DNA from: Phycisphaerales bacterium UBA3190
GTDB lineage: Bacteria > Planctomycetota > Phycisphaerae > Phycisphaerales > UBA1924
Assembly: GCA_002364005.1 (NCBI GenBank)
Contig: DEXG01000023.1
Span: 249,346-266,213, forward strand
Reading direction: 5' to 3'
DNA: 16,868 nucleotides
The notes beneath the pieces were generated by a model that saw only the letters and a list, made by a program, of their open reading frames with translations, was not told the DNA's origin and did not search any database. Numbering within the stretch: position 1 is the stretch's first letter; the number at the start of each line of letters is the position of its first letter. This document shows, one piece after another, positions 1 to 7,600 of the stretch. A program made the position numbers and the translations under genes.

Positions 1-2
1 CC

Positions 3-380
3 GATCTGCTCGACTGTGAAGCACAGACGACAATGAGCGGCACGATCGAGGTCAGCTTTGTCGATGGCTTCGCGCCAGACGCGTCTTGGGGCCGAGAGGT
101 TGTCCGGGCCGACGAACTGCATACCCCGGCACTCACCCTGGACATGCCCCCACCACCATCGGGCCTGGTCTCGCGATACCACAACGATGGCTCATCGCTG
201 CGTATCGGCCAGACCTCCCTCGCCGACATGACACTCGACGGGGAACTGAACTTCTACGATGTCAGCGCGTTCCTGGACGCGTACGCCGAGGGCAGTCTGC
301 TTGCCGACCTGAACGGCGATCAGGAAACCAACTTCTTTGATGTCACGACCTTTGTCCAGTCCTATCTCAGCTCACTGTGA
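3..380 (+). CDS. Secreted protein with C-terminal dockerin-like tail (5' end outside window)
   Basis: The frame is open to the first base of the window, so this is the last 125 residues of a longer protein; the internal ATG at 33 is unlikely to be the start. The last ~55 residues hold two calcium-loop-like repeats, DMTLDGELNFYDVSAFL and DLNGDQETNFFDVTTFV. This is the two-repeat layout of the dockerin-like tails common in Phycisphaerae secreted proteins. The part before it is Pro-rich and hydrophilic and matches nothing I recognise. In cellulosomes dockerins bind cohesins; in planctomycetes the partner is not known to me, so a role in surface attachment or complex formation is inference. The same kind of tail ends the protein at the far right of the window. 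Confidence 0.85.
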   Translation, partial: DLLDCEAQTTMSGTIEVSFVDGFAPDASWGREVVRADELHTPALTLDMPPPPSGLVSRYHNDGSSLRIGQTSLADMTLDGELNFYDVSAFLDAYAEGSLLADLNGDQETNFFDVTTFVQSYLSSL

Positions 381-382
381 GC

Positions 383-422
383 CCTCAGTGCTTGGCGGGC
401 TGGGGTCCGCTGTATTCTGAGG
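383..422 (+). terminator. Possible hairpin terminator after the dockerin-tailed gene
   Basis: CCTCAG (383-388) pairs with CTGAGG (417-422), and an inner GCGG/CCGC pair lies in the loop. It begins 3 bases after the stop codon of the leftmost gene. No T-tract follows, so this is a weak call based on position and pairing only. Confidence 0.3.
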
Positions 423-599
423 CCGCTTGGATGGTCTAAAAGCTCGGACTCCACGACCGTCCGATAGGCGATCTGAGGCGGAATAGGGCGGCGAAGTACG
501 ACGATTCATCACCTTGTAGGTGCCAGCGGTTGCCTCCAGCAGGCCGTGTCTGGATCAAGAACGAAGAAACTCCTGAAATAAGTCGATACAGGATCTTGT
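423..599. other. Intergenic stretch with no visible gene; imperfect dyad near its end
   Basis: No ORF here has a plausible start, ribosome site or recognisable protein. The only structure I see is an imperfect 12-base dyad, ACAGGATCTTGT, at 588-599 (10 of 12 positions symmetrical). It touches the -35 element of the next promoter and could be a repressor site. It does not match a metal-regulator operator I can name. Confidence 0.4.
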
Positions 600-628
600 T
601 TGACACCCTGAGCGAATGGCTTTATAGT
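600..628 (+). promoter_or_regulatory. Strong sigma70-type promoter of the metal efflux operon
   Basis: A perfect TTGACA -35 box (600-605) is followed after exactly 17 bases by a TATAGT -10 box (623-628, 5 of 6 to consensus). Transcription would start about 634-636, only 6-8 bases before the ATG at 642. The message would be nearly leaderless, which fits the lack of a Shine-Dalgarno sequence before that ATG. The spacer is the normal 17 bases, so MerR-type underwinding control (19-20 bases) is not suggested. Confidence 0.75.
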
Positions 629-641
629 CACCACAATCGTC

Positions 642-1106
642 ATGCCACAACTACGGTCAAATCCCGGCGCTTGGATGCTGCTGATTTTGTTCAGCATTGG
701 GCATGTACTGCCTTCAGGTGCCGTGCGCTTTCTGCTGTGCGTCGGCTGTGACGATGTTGGTTACTCGATCAACCTGCCAGAATCCACTTGGTCGGCCCTG
801 CCCGAGCAGTGCTGCGAAACTGAGATTCAGTCCTCGGGCGACGAGCTCGGCGAGCGGACGATTGGTGACGCTCAACTGAGCGATTGTGATTGTGTCCACA
901 TCACGATCAGCAAGCACGATACCCAGGTCATTCCCGGGTCTTCGCAGCACACAGACTCAGGGCAGGCACTGCCGCACTATTCGGGCCCTGAGATCAGCCG
1001 GCTCGATCTGACTTTGTCAGTCGCCACCCCGCGCGGGCCACCGGACCTTGGCTGGTCACCTGCGACAGCGACACTCCTTGGCCAGCACACCGGCCATCTG
1101 CTCTAG
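642..1106 (+). CDS. Small exported Cys-rich protein heading the metal efflux operon
   Basis: A 154-residue protein of unknown family. Residues ~10-28 (AWMLLILFSIGHVLPSGA) form a signal-peptide-like hydrophobic stretch. After it come clustered thiols: C33-x2-C36, the pair C57-C58 and C82-x-C84-x-H86. Small exported proteins with scattered Cys pairs often precede heavy-metal RND operons in planctomycetes and related bacteria; that comparison is from memory. A periplasmic metal-binding or sensing role is inferred from context. The Pro/Thr-rich C-terminus looks disordered. The ATG at 642 is supported by the promoter just upstream, which leaves almost no leader. A 93-base gap separates it from the ATG of the next gene. 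Confidence 0.65.
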   Translation: MPQLRSNPGAWMLLILFSIGHVLPSGAVRFLLCVGCDDVGYSINLPESTWSALPEQCCETEIQSSGDELGERTIGDAQLSDCDCVHITISKHDTQVIPGSSQHTDSGQALPHYSGPEISRLDLTLSVATPRGPPDLGWSPATATLLGQHTGHLL

Positions 1107-1199
1107 TTCCATTGTTGTGTATCAGCGATCTCATCGGGATCGCTTCTGTTATGCGCTGCGCTTGTTGCCGCGTGTTTGACACAACTTTGGAGCATGTGT

Positions 1200-2633
1200 A
1201 TGAAAAACAAGATCTGACCCGTGGCAACTGCGGTTGCCCTCGGCGCGGTTGCCCTGAGCGGGTGTACGAGCCCGTTGGCCAGCAGAGACATTTACGACCG
1301 TCTCGAGCGACTGGGTGTCCCGCGCCCGACGCAAGACGACCAGCAGGTCAGTGCCTCTCCATACATGGCACAGGACGATGCTGCCACGCTGCCGACAACC
1401 AGCGTGACACTGGCAGACCTCCTTCAGCTTGCTGAGCAGACGAACCCGGAGCTGCGATCTTCCCGATTCGCGGTTGGTGTTTCTGCAGGGCAGGCCTGGC
1501 AGGCGGGTCTGTACCCGAATCCAACGGCGAGCGTAAGGTCCGGCGAAATCGGCTTCGATGGCGACTCGTCGAACACGATCCTCGGCGTCACCCAACCGAT
1601 CGTGATTGGCAACCGGCTTCGCGCCGCCGTGGCTGCTGCCGATGCCGAGGAAGCGGCCAAACTGGCTGAGGTTGCGCGTGTTCGACGCGAGGTCTTCGGC
1701 CGAGTCGCTGAACTCCACGCCAGCGTGTTGGAGCGGGATGCCCAGATCAAGCTTGTCGACGAGCTCATCTCGGTCGCATCGAAAACGCTCAGCATCGCAG
1801 AGACCCGATTCGAGGCCAGGGCGGTCGCCGAGCCCGATGTGATCCGCCCACGGGTTGAGGTCTACCAGCTCCGTGCAGATCGCCAACGCCTTGCCCAGGA
1901 ACTCGCAGCAGCCGAGAAACAACTCGGGCTCCTGCTCCGCACCGATCCGATCGGCGCTGATCGACTCATCGCCCAGATCCCGCTGATGCCGGAGCCACTC
2001 GATGAGGAGGTACTGGTGTCGGCCGTGAAACTGGCACATCCAGCACTGATCGTCGAAGACCGTGAGATCGAGGCCGCCGCTGCCTCTCTCGATCGCATCC
2101 GAGCCGAACGCGTGCCCGACCTGAATGTGAGCGCGGGCATTGGCTACAGCGATGAGGGCGATCAGGGGATCGCTGAGATCGGCGTCGGTGCAGAGATCCC
2201 CCTCTGGGATCGTCGTCAGGGCGACATCATGTCCGCCCGGTTCGAGCTGATGCAGCGCCGCCAGAACAAGGTGGTCACACAGAACCGGCTGCTGTCAACA
2301 CTGGCTGAAGAACTCGGTGCATACAACGCGGCACGCGATCAGCTCGCGGTCATCCGCGATCAGGTCGTCCCCGATGCGCAGCGTGCGTTCGATCAGATCG
2401 ACGAGTCCTATCGCGCCGGGCGGTCCTCGTTTATCGAACTCCTCGACGCCCAACGAACACTCATGCAATCACGGCGCACACAGATTGAACTCGCTGGGAG
2501 AGCATGCGTCGCCCGTGCACGGATCGCTGCGATCTGCGGCATGGATAACCTCGTCACTCAGAATCAGCACACCACTGAACACGCACACATGAATACCCAA
2601 ACAGCCCCAGACGGGGCGGAGGAAGACCGATGA
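1200..2633 (+). CDS. CzcC/CusC-type outer-membrane efflux lipoprotein (in-frame TGA at codon 6)
   Basis: TolC-family outer-membrane channel of a tripartite heavy-metal efflux system. The uninterrupted ORF runs from GTG 1221 and gives 470 residues with lipobox LSGC at residue 15. Two OEP repeats with long heptad-like helices follow (roughly 64-240 and 270-440). That GTG has no Shine-Dalgarno and gives a signal peptide without positive residues. The natural start is ATG 1200, with GGAG at 1189-1192 and 7-base spacing. It reads MKNKI, then TGA (1215-1217), then PVATAVALGAVALSGC in the same frame, a normal lipoprotein signal peptide broken by one stop. Expression could depend on reinitiation at GTG 1221, on readthrough, or the TGA could be a sequence error or a recent mutation. 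The C-terminus carries a small His-containing tail (QHTTEHAHM). The stop overlaps the next start as ATGA. Confidence 0.85.
1223..1238 (+). promoter_or_regulatory. Stem-loop just after the in-frame TGA
   Basis: GGCAAC (1223-1228) and GTTGCC (1233-1238) form a perfect 6-bp stem closed by a TGCG tetraloop, a UNCG-type loop on a C-G pair, which is unusually stable in RNA. It starts 5 bases after the TGA at 1215-1217 and includes the last base of the possible GTG start at 1221. It could affect readthrough or reinitiation, or may simply reflect Ala/Val codons. It sits slightly too close to the TGA for the usual bacterial SECIS layout. Confidence 0.4.
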
Positions 2634-3232
2634 AGAAGATCGCGATGATGACACTGTGCCTTGGGCTCGGCCTCCTCGGCACACTCACCCTGAGCGGCTG
2701 CGGCGAAGACGACGCATCTGGCTCGACGACCACCGTCAGCGCCGATGGGCGCTGCGAGCACCAGATCAAGGCAGAAACCTGCCCCTTCTGCAACCCCGAG
2801 CTGGTGGAGGCAGAGGGCTTCTGCGGGGCTCATGGATTCGCCGAGGCCATCTGTGCCAAGTGCCGCCCCGGGATCAAGGTTGCGTTTCGATCCATGGACG
2901 ACTGGTGCGATGAACACAAGCTCCCCGAATCGCAGTGCGTGCAGTGCGATCCTGAACTCGCGAAGAACATCCAAGAGGGTGTCCACGGCGGCCCGATCCC
3001 CGGCGCAAGCGCTGAGAACGCATTGAACTGTGAGCACGGGATCGCCCAGGCGAAGTGTCTGTTCTGCGATCCCTCACTGATCGAGTCTGAGGGCTTCTGC
3101 AATGGGCACGATGTCGCCGAGGCCTTGTGCGTGAAGTGCCGACCATTTATGAAGACCGCTTTCGTTGCTGCGGGCGACTGGTGCGTAGAGCACAACACGC
3201 CCGAATCTCAGTGCGCCGTCTGTAACCCGTAA
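2630..3232 (+). CDS. Six-module Cys/His metal-binding lipoprotein of the efflux operon
   Basis: A 200-residue protein starting at an ATG that overlaps the previous stop (ATGA), with a GGAGGAAG ribosome site at 2617-2624. Residues 1-24 are a lipoprotein signal peptide with lipobox LSGC (C24). The rest holds six modules of C-x(1,2)-H-x6-C-x2-C: C42/H44/C51/C54, C65/H68/C75/C78, C93/H96/C103/C106, then all twelve ligands again exactly 92 residues later, ending C185/H188/C195/C198. The two halves share 38 of 67 residues with no gap, so the gene arose by internal duplication. Each module offers four soft-metal ligands, enough for up to six metal ions. There is no CxxCH, so it is not a c-type cytochrome. 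I recall single modules of this kind (WC-x2-H-x2-PESQC-x2-C-x-P) at the N-terminus of some RND adaptor proteins. A role as periplasmic metal chaperone or buffer feeding the pump is inferred. Confidence 0.85.
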   Translation: MKKIAMMTLCLGLGLLGTLTLSGCGEDDASGSTTTVSADGRCEHQIKAETCPFCNPELVEAEGFCGAHGFAEAICAKCRPGIKVAFRSMDDWCDEHKLPESQCVQCDPELAKNIQEGVHGGPIPGASAENALNCEHGIAQAKCLFCDPSLIESEGFCNGHDVAEALCVKCRPFMKTAFVAAGDWCVEHNTPESQCAVCNP

Positions 3233-3236
3233 AGAA

Positions 3237-3252
3237 CTCCGCACATGCGGAG
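3237..3252 (+). repeat. Perfect hairpin between lipoprotein and adaptor genes
   Basis: CTCCGC (3237-3242), loop ACAT, GCGGAG (3247-3252) form a 6-bp perfect stem 4 bases after the lipoprotein stop and 20 bases before the adaptor ATG. No T-tract follows, so it is more likely an RNA processing or stability element, or a weak attenuator, than a full terminator. The adaptor's ribosome site at 3261-3264 is left free. Confidence 0.45.
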
Positions 3253-3272
3253 AAGGAATCGGAGATATCACC

Positions 3273-4538
3273 ATGAACCTGATCACACCAATCGCCGTTG
3301 TTGCGTTGCTCATTGGGGCGGAGAGCGCCATCGCGCCCGCTCAGGCAGCGCCGCAACCCAGCAGCGTGTCCGGATCATCGTCGACAACGATGACCGAGAG
3401 CCCGCGTCGATCCCAGCGCCTGCCCGAAGTGGGCTGCACGACGGTCAACACCGTGATCTCACTCGCGTCGCCTGCCATCGCCAGGACGGCGGGCTTCGAG
3501 TATGCCCAGATCGGAACGAGTGATCTGAGCCAAGAGATCGAACGCAACGCCGAGATCGTCTACAACGCCAACCAGTACGCCAGACTCTCGTCCCGCGCTC
3601 CTGGCGTCATCGTCGAGGTGCACAAGGATCTCGGTGACCGCATCAAGAAGGGTGAAGTGATCGCGACGGTTGAATCCATGACACTCGGCTCTGCGAAAGC
3701 CGACCTGCTCCAGTCCTCCGAGCTCCTCGCGCTGTGGAAGGCCAACGCGGGTCGAGAACAGTCGCTGATGGAAAAAGGGGCGAGCACCGAGCGTGCCCTG
3801 CTGGAAGCACAAACACATCTCGCGGAAGCGAAGATCGCGGTTTCTCGCGCTACCCAGCAACTCCGCAACCTTGGCCTCTCGGACGAGGACATCGCCCGCG
3901 TCACCGAGGAGCGTGACACAGGATCCCTGCTCCGTATCACCGCCCCTTTTCACGGCACGCTCGTCGAGCGGGCAGCGGTCATGGGCGAGGTCGTCGATGA
4001 GAACGACATGCTCTTTGCCATCGCCAACACCGGTGTCATGTGGGCCATGATCGACCTGAACGAGCGAGACCTTGCCTCAGTCAACAAGGATCAGCAGGTG
4101 GTGTTCCGGATCGATGGCATCCCGAATCGGGATTTCCCCGGACGCCTCACCTGGATCAGCACCCAACTCGACAAGAAGACGAGGACGATCAAGGCGCGTG
4201 CCGAACTCGACAATGGCGGTGAGATGCTCAAGGCCTATATGTTTGGGCGTGCGACCATCAAAGCCGGTGCCGGGACGCAGGCGGTGACCGTTCCCAAGTC
4301 AGCCGTGCAATGGGACGGGAGCTGCAATATCGCATTCATCCGGACCAGCGAGGATGGGACGACTTACCAACCCGTCCAGCTCACTCTGGGCTTTGATACC
4401 GGCGAGCACTACGAGGTGCTCTCGGGGCTTTCTGTCGGCGACACCGTGGTCTCGGACGGGAGTTTCGTGCTCAAAAATGAGCTGCTCAAGGACTCGATGG
4501 GCGCTGGCTGCTGTGAAGTCGGCCACTTGGATCAATAA
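3273..4538 (+). CDS. RND efflux periplasmic adaptor (membrane fusion protein), CzcB/CusB type
   Basis: A 421-residue membrane-fusion protein that would bridge the pump and the outer-membrane channel. GGAG at 3261-3264 lies 8 bases before the ATG, and no other start is in frame upstream. Residues 1-25 form a signal peptide ending AQA. The first half of the lipoyl/barrel-sandwich region follows (~105-140, SSRAPGVIVEVHKDLGDRIKKG). Then come an alpha-helical hairpin (~145-215), the second lipoyl half (RITAPFHGTLVERAAVMGEVV), a beta-barrel (~255-330) and the CzcB-like C-terminal domain (~335-405). A short segment near residue 55 (GCTTVN, followed by SLASP) resembles the linker I associate with Cys-module-fused adaptors, although here the modules sit in the separate upstream lipoprotein. 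The C-terminus ends GAGCCEVGHLDQ, adding a CC-x3-H cluster that could bind metal. Confidence 0.93.
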   Translation: MNLITPIAVVALLIGAESAIAPAQAAPQPSSVSGSSSTTMTESPRRSQRLPEVGCTTVNTVISLASPAIARTAGFEYAQIGTSDLSQEIERNAEIVYNANQYARLSSRAPGVIVEVHKDLGDRIKKGEVIATVESMTLGSAKADLLQSSELLALWKANAGREQSLMEKGASTERALLEAQTHLAEAKIAVSRATQQLRNLGLSDEDIARVTEERDTGSLLRITAPFHGTLVERAAVMGEVVDENDMLFAIANTGVMWAMIDLNERDLASVNKDQQVVFRIDGIPNRDFPGRLTWISTQLDKKTRTIKARAELDNGGEMLKAYMFGRATIKAGAGTQAVTVPKSAVQWDGSCNIAFIRTSEDGTTYQPVQLTLGFDTGEHYEVLSGLSVGDTVVSDGSFVLKNELLKDSMGAGCCEVGHLDQ

Positions 4539-4613
4539 ACGCACGCCCCAACCCTTGGACGCAACCAGCGAGCCGACGATCACCCGTTTGGCTTTCAAAG
4601 TCGGAGTTTCCGT

Positions 4614-7600
4614 ATGTTGAACTGGATCATCGGGTGGTCGCTGCGCAACCGCCTCATCGTACTTCTGGGTACCCTCGGCTTCATCATCTGGGGCGGGTAC
4701 TCGATGTGGAATCTCCCCGTCGATGCCTTCCCGGACACGACCCCGGTTCAGGTCCAGATCAACACGGTCGCGCCGTCGCTGACACCCGAGGAGGTTGAAC
4801 AGCAGGTCACCATCCCGGTGGAGAATGGCATCTCAGGCCTTCCCGGGCTGATCGATGTCCGTTCGATCTCCAGGTTCGGGCTGTCGCAGCTGACCGTCAC
4901 ATTCGAGGATGGGACGGACATCTACTTTGCACGCCAGGTCGTGGGCGAACGACTGAACACCGCGGAACTCCCCGCGGGCATCGGTCGCCCGCAGATGGGG
5001 CCGGTCGCGACGGGCCTGGGAGAGGTGTTCCACTACATCGTCACCGGCAAGGGGGAAGATCCGCCCAGCTTGACCGAGCTGACGACGCTCCACGAATGGG
5101 TGATCGAGCCCCAGCTGCGGCAAGTGCCCGGTGTTGCAGAGATCAACACATGGGGCGGGCGTCGCAAGCAGTATGAGGTGGTCGTCGACCCGACCCGGCT
5201 GATTGAGTACGGGCTGACGCTGGACGATGTCGCCGAGGCCCTGCAAATGAATAACCATTCGGTCGGCGGCGGCCTCATCACCCGTGGTGGTGAATCAACG
5301 CTCGTCCATGGCGTGGCACTCACGACGACAACCGACCAGATCGCCGACATCGTCATCGGCGCTGAAGACGGCACGCCGATTTATGTCCGCGACATCGCGG
5401 CCGTGCGAGAGGGGCACGAGATCCGTCGCGGCGCTGTCACGGCCCAGGGTGAGGGCGAGGCCATTCTCGGTCTTGGCTTTATGCTCATGGGCGAGAACAG
5501 CCACGAGGTGACGGGGCTGCTCCGAGAGCGACTGGATGAAATCAGAGCGTCATTGCCTGACAATGTGGATGTCCGCGTGGTATACGAGCGGACAAAGCTC
5601 ATCAACCATGTCATCCACACGGTGCAGGAGAACCTGATCTTCGGCGCGATTTTCGTGATCGTGGTCCTGTTCGCATTCCTGGGCAACATTCGCGCGGCAC
5701 TGATCGTGGCGCTGGCCATCCCGCTGGCAATGCTGTTCTCGTTCAGCATGATGGCCCAGTTCGGGATCGCCGCGAGCCTCCTGAGTCTCGGCGCCATCGA
5801 TTTCGGGCTCGTCGTCGACAGCTCGGTCATCATGACCGAAAACAGCGTCAGAAGGATCGGTGAAGAGCGAGCACGCGGGAGCAACCGCTCGATCATCGAC
5901 ATCGTCAAGGACGCGTCGATCGAGGTACGCAAGCCCACAATGTTCGGCGAACTGATCATCATGATCGTCTTCGTCCCGATCCTGCTGCTCGAAGGCGTCG
6001 AGGGAAAAATGTTCCGCCCGATGGCGCTCACGGTCATCTTCGCTCTGGCCAGCGCCATCATCTTTTCACTCACCCTGACCCCGGTCCTGTGCAGTCTCGG
6101 GCTGGGCAGCAAGGCCCGGGAGCGGGAGAACCTGCTTGTGCGGGGCGTCCAATGGATTTACCGCCCCTTCGTACGCTTCGCCCTGCGTTTCCGAGTCGTT
6201 ACGCTGGGGCTGGGCATCGCGGCCATCGCTGGCGGCGGCGTGCTGTTTACACAACTCGGCTCCGCGTTCCTGCCGCGTCTCTACGAAGAGGCGATCGCTG
6301 TAAACCTTGTCCGCCTTGCCGGGGTGTCGCTTGATCAGTCCACCGACTACAACCGCCGCATCGAAGAGATGCTGCTTGAGGAGTACCCCGACGAGATCGA
6401 GCACATCTGGAGCCGGGTTGGTACCGCGGTCGTTGCGACCGACCCGATGGGTCTTGAGATGACCGACACCTTCATGACACTCACCGACCGCGACGATTGG
6501 ACCGCGGCTCGAACACAGGCCGAGCTGACCGAACAGATGTCCGCGACCCTCGAAGAACTCCCCGGGGTACGGGCCATCTTCACGCAACCCATTGAGATGC
6601 GCATGAACGAAATGGTCGCGGGGGTGCGCGCCGATGTCGGCATCAAAGTCTACGGCGACGATCTCGACCAACTCCGCGCCATCGCCACGCAGGTCCAGGG
6701 GATCATTGAATCAATCCCGGGATCGGCAGATGTATCAACCGAGCAGATCACCGGGGCCCCGCTGCTGTCGATCGTCGTGGACCAGCAGGCGATCGCCCGC
6801 TTTGGTATCCCAGCACAGCATGTGCTCGAAATCGTTGAGGCCCTGGGCGAGATCCGCGTCGGGGAGGTCCGCGAGGGGCAACGCCGCTTCGATATGACAC
6901 TCGAACTTGATGACCGCTATCGCAACGACCCCGACGCGGTGGCCGACATCCTGATCCCGGCACCGGGTGGAGAGCGGATCCCCCTCGGGCGGCTCGCACG
7001 CGTTGAACAAACCGAGAGCCCGTCGGTGATCAACCGGGACTGGAGCAAGCGTCGGATCGTCGTACAGACGAACGTCCGTGGTCGTGACCTGGCTGGATTC
7101 GTCGAGGAGGCCCGTGAGCGCATTGATCTCGACATCTTCATGCCCGAGGGTTATTACACTCGGTTTGTCGGCCAGTTCGAGCATCTTGAACGAGCTTCCC
7201 AGAGACTCATGATCATTGTACCGATCGTTGTCTCGCTGATTTTCATCCTGCTCTACTTCAGCATCGGCACCATCCGCGATGCACTGATCGTTCTCACCGG
7301 TGTCCCATTCGCACTCGCGGGCGGGGTTGCCGCGTTGTATCTGCGGGATCTCAACATTACCATCTCTGCCGCGGTCGGCTTCATCGCCGTTTCAGGCGTT
7401 GCCATGCTCAGCGGGCTTGTGCTCGTGGCAAGCATCAAGCAGCGGATCGCCGAAGGGATGACCGTCAACGAAGCCATCGAACGCACGCGGCTCATCCGGT
7501 TGCGCCCGATCCTGATGACCGGGCTTGTCGCATCGCTCGGCTTTGTCCCTATGGCTATCAACACCGGGATCGGCGCCGAGATTCAGCGCCCGCTCGCGAC

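Noticed and set aside
1215..1217. Selenocysteine at the in-frame TGA
   Set aside because: The TGA lies in a signal peptide that would be removed, and the hairpin after it is too close for the known bacterial SECIS geometry.
1112..1435. Plus-strand 107-codon ORF overlapping the start of the efflux channel gene
   Set aside because: It is out of frame with the channel and its translation is Arg/Cys-rich with no motif; it does not repair the TGA through a frameshift.
1149..2039. 296-codon minus-strand ORF inside the outer-membrane channel gene
   Set aside because: It is antisense to a clear TolC-family protein, has no recognisable domain and is Arg/Cys/Gly-rich as GC-rich shadow frames are.
2630..3232. 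c-type cytochrome reading of the Cys/His lipoprotein
   Set aside because: The repeated motifs are C-x(1,2)-H and C-x2-C separated by six residues; no CxxCH haem site exists.
5381..6112. 243-codon minus-strand ORF inside the RND pump gene
   Set aside because: Antisense to conserved transmembrane segments; the Met/Ser/Thr-rich translation is a by-product of codons for hydrophobic residues.
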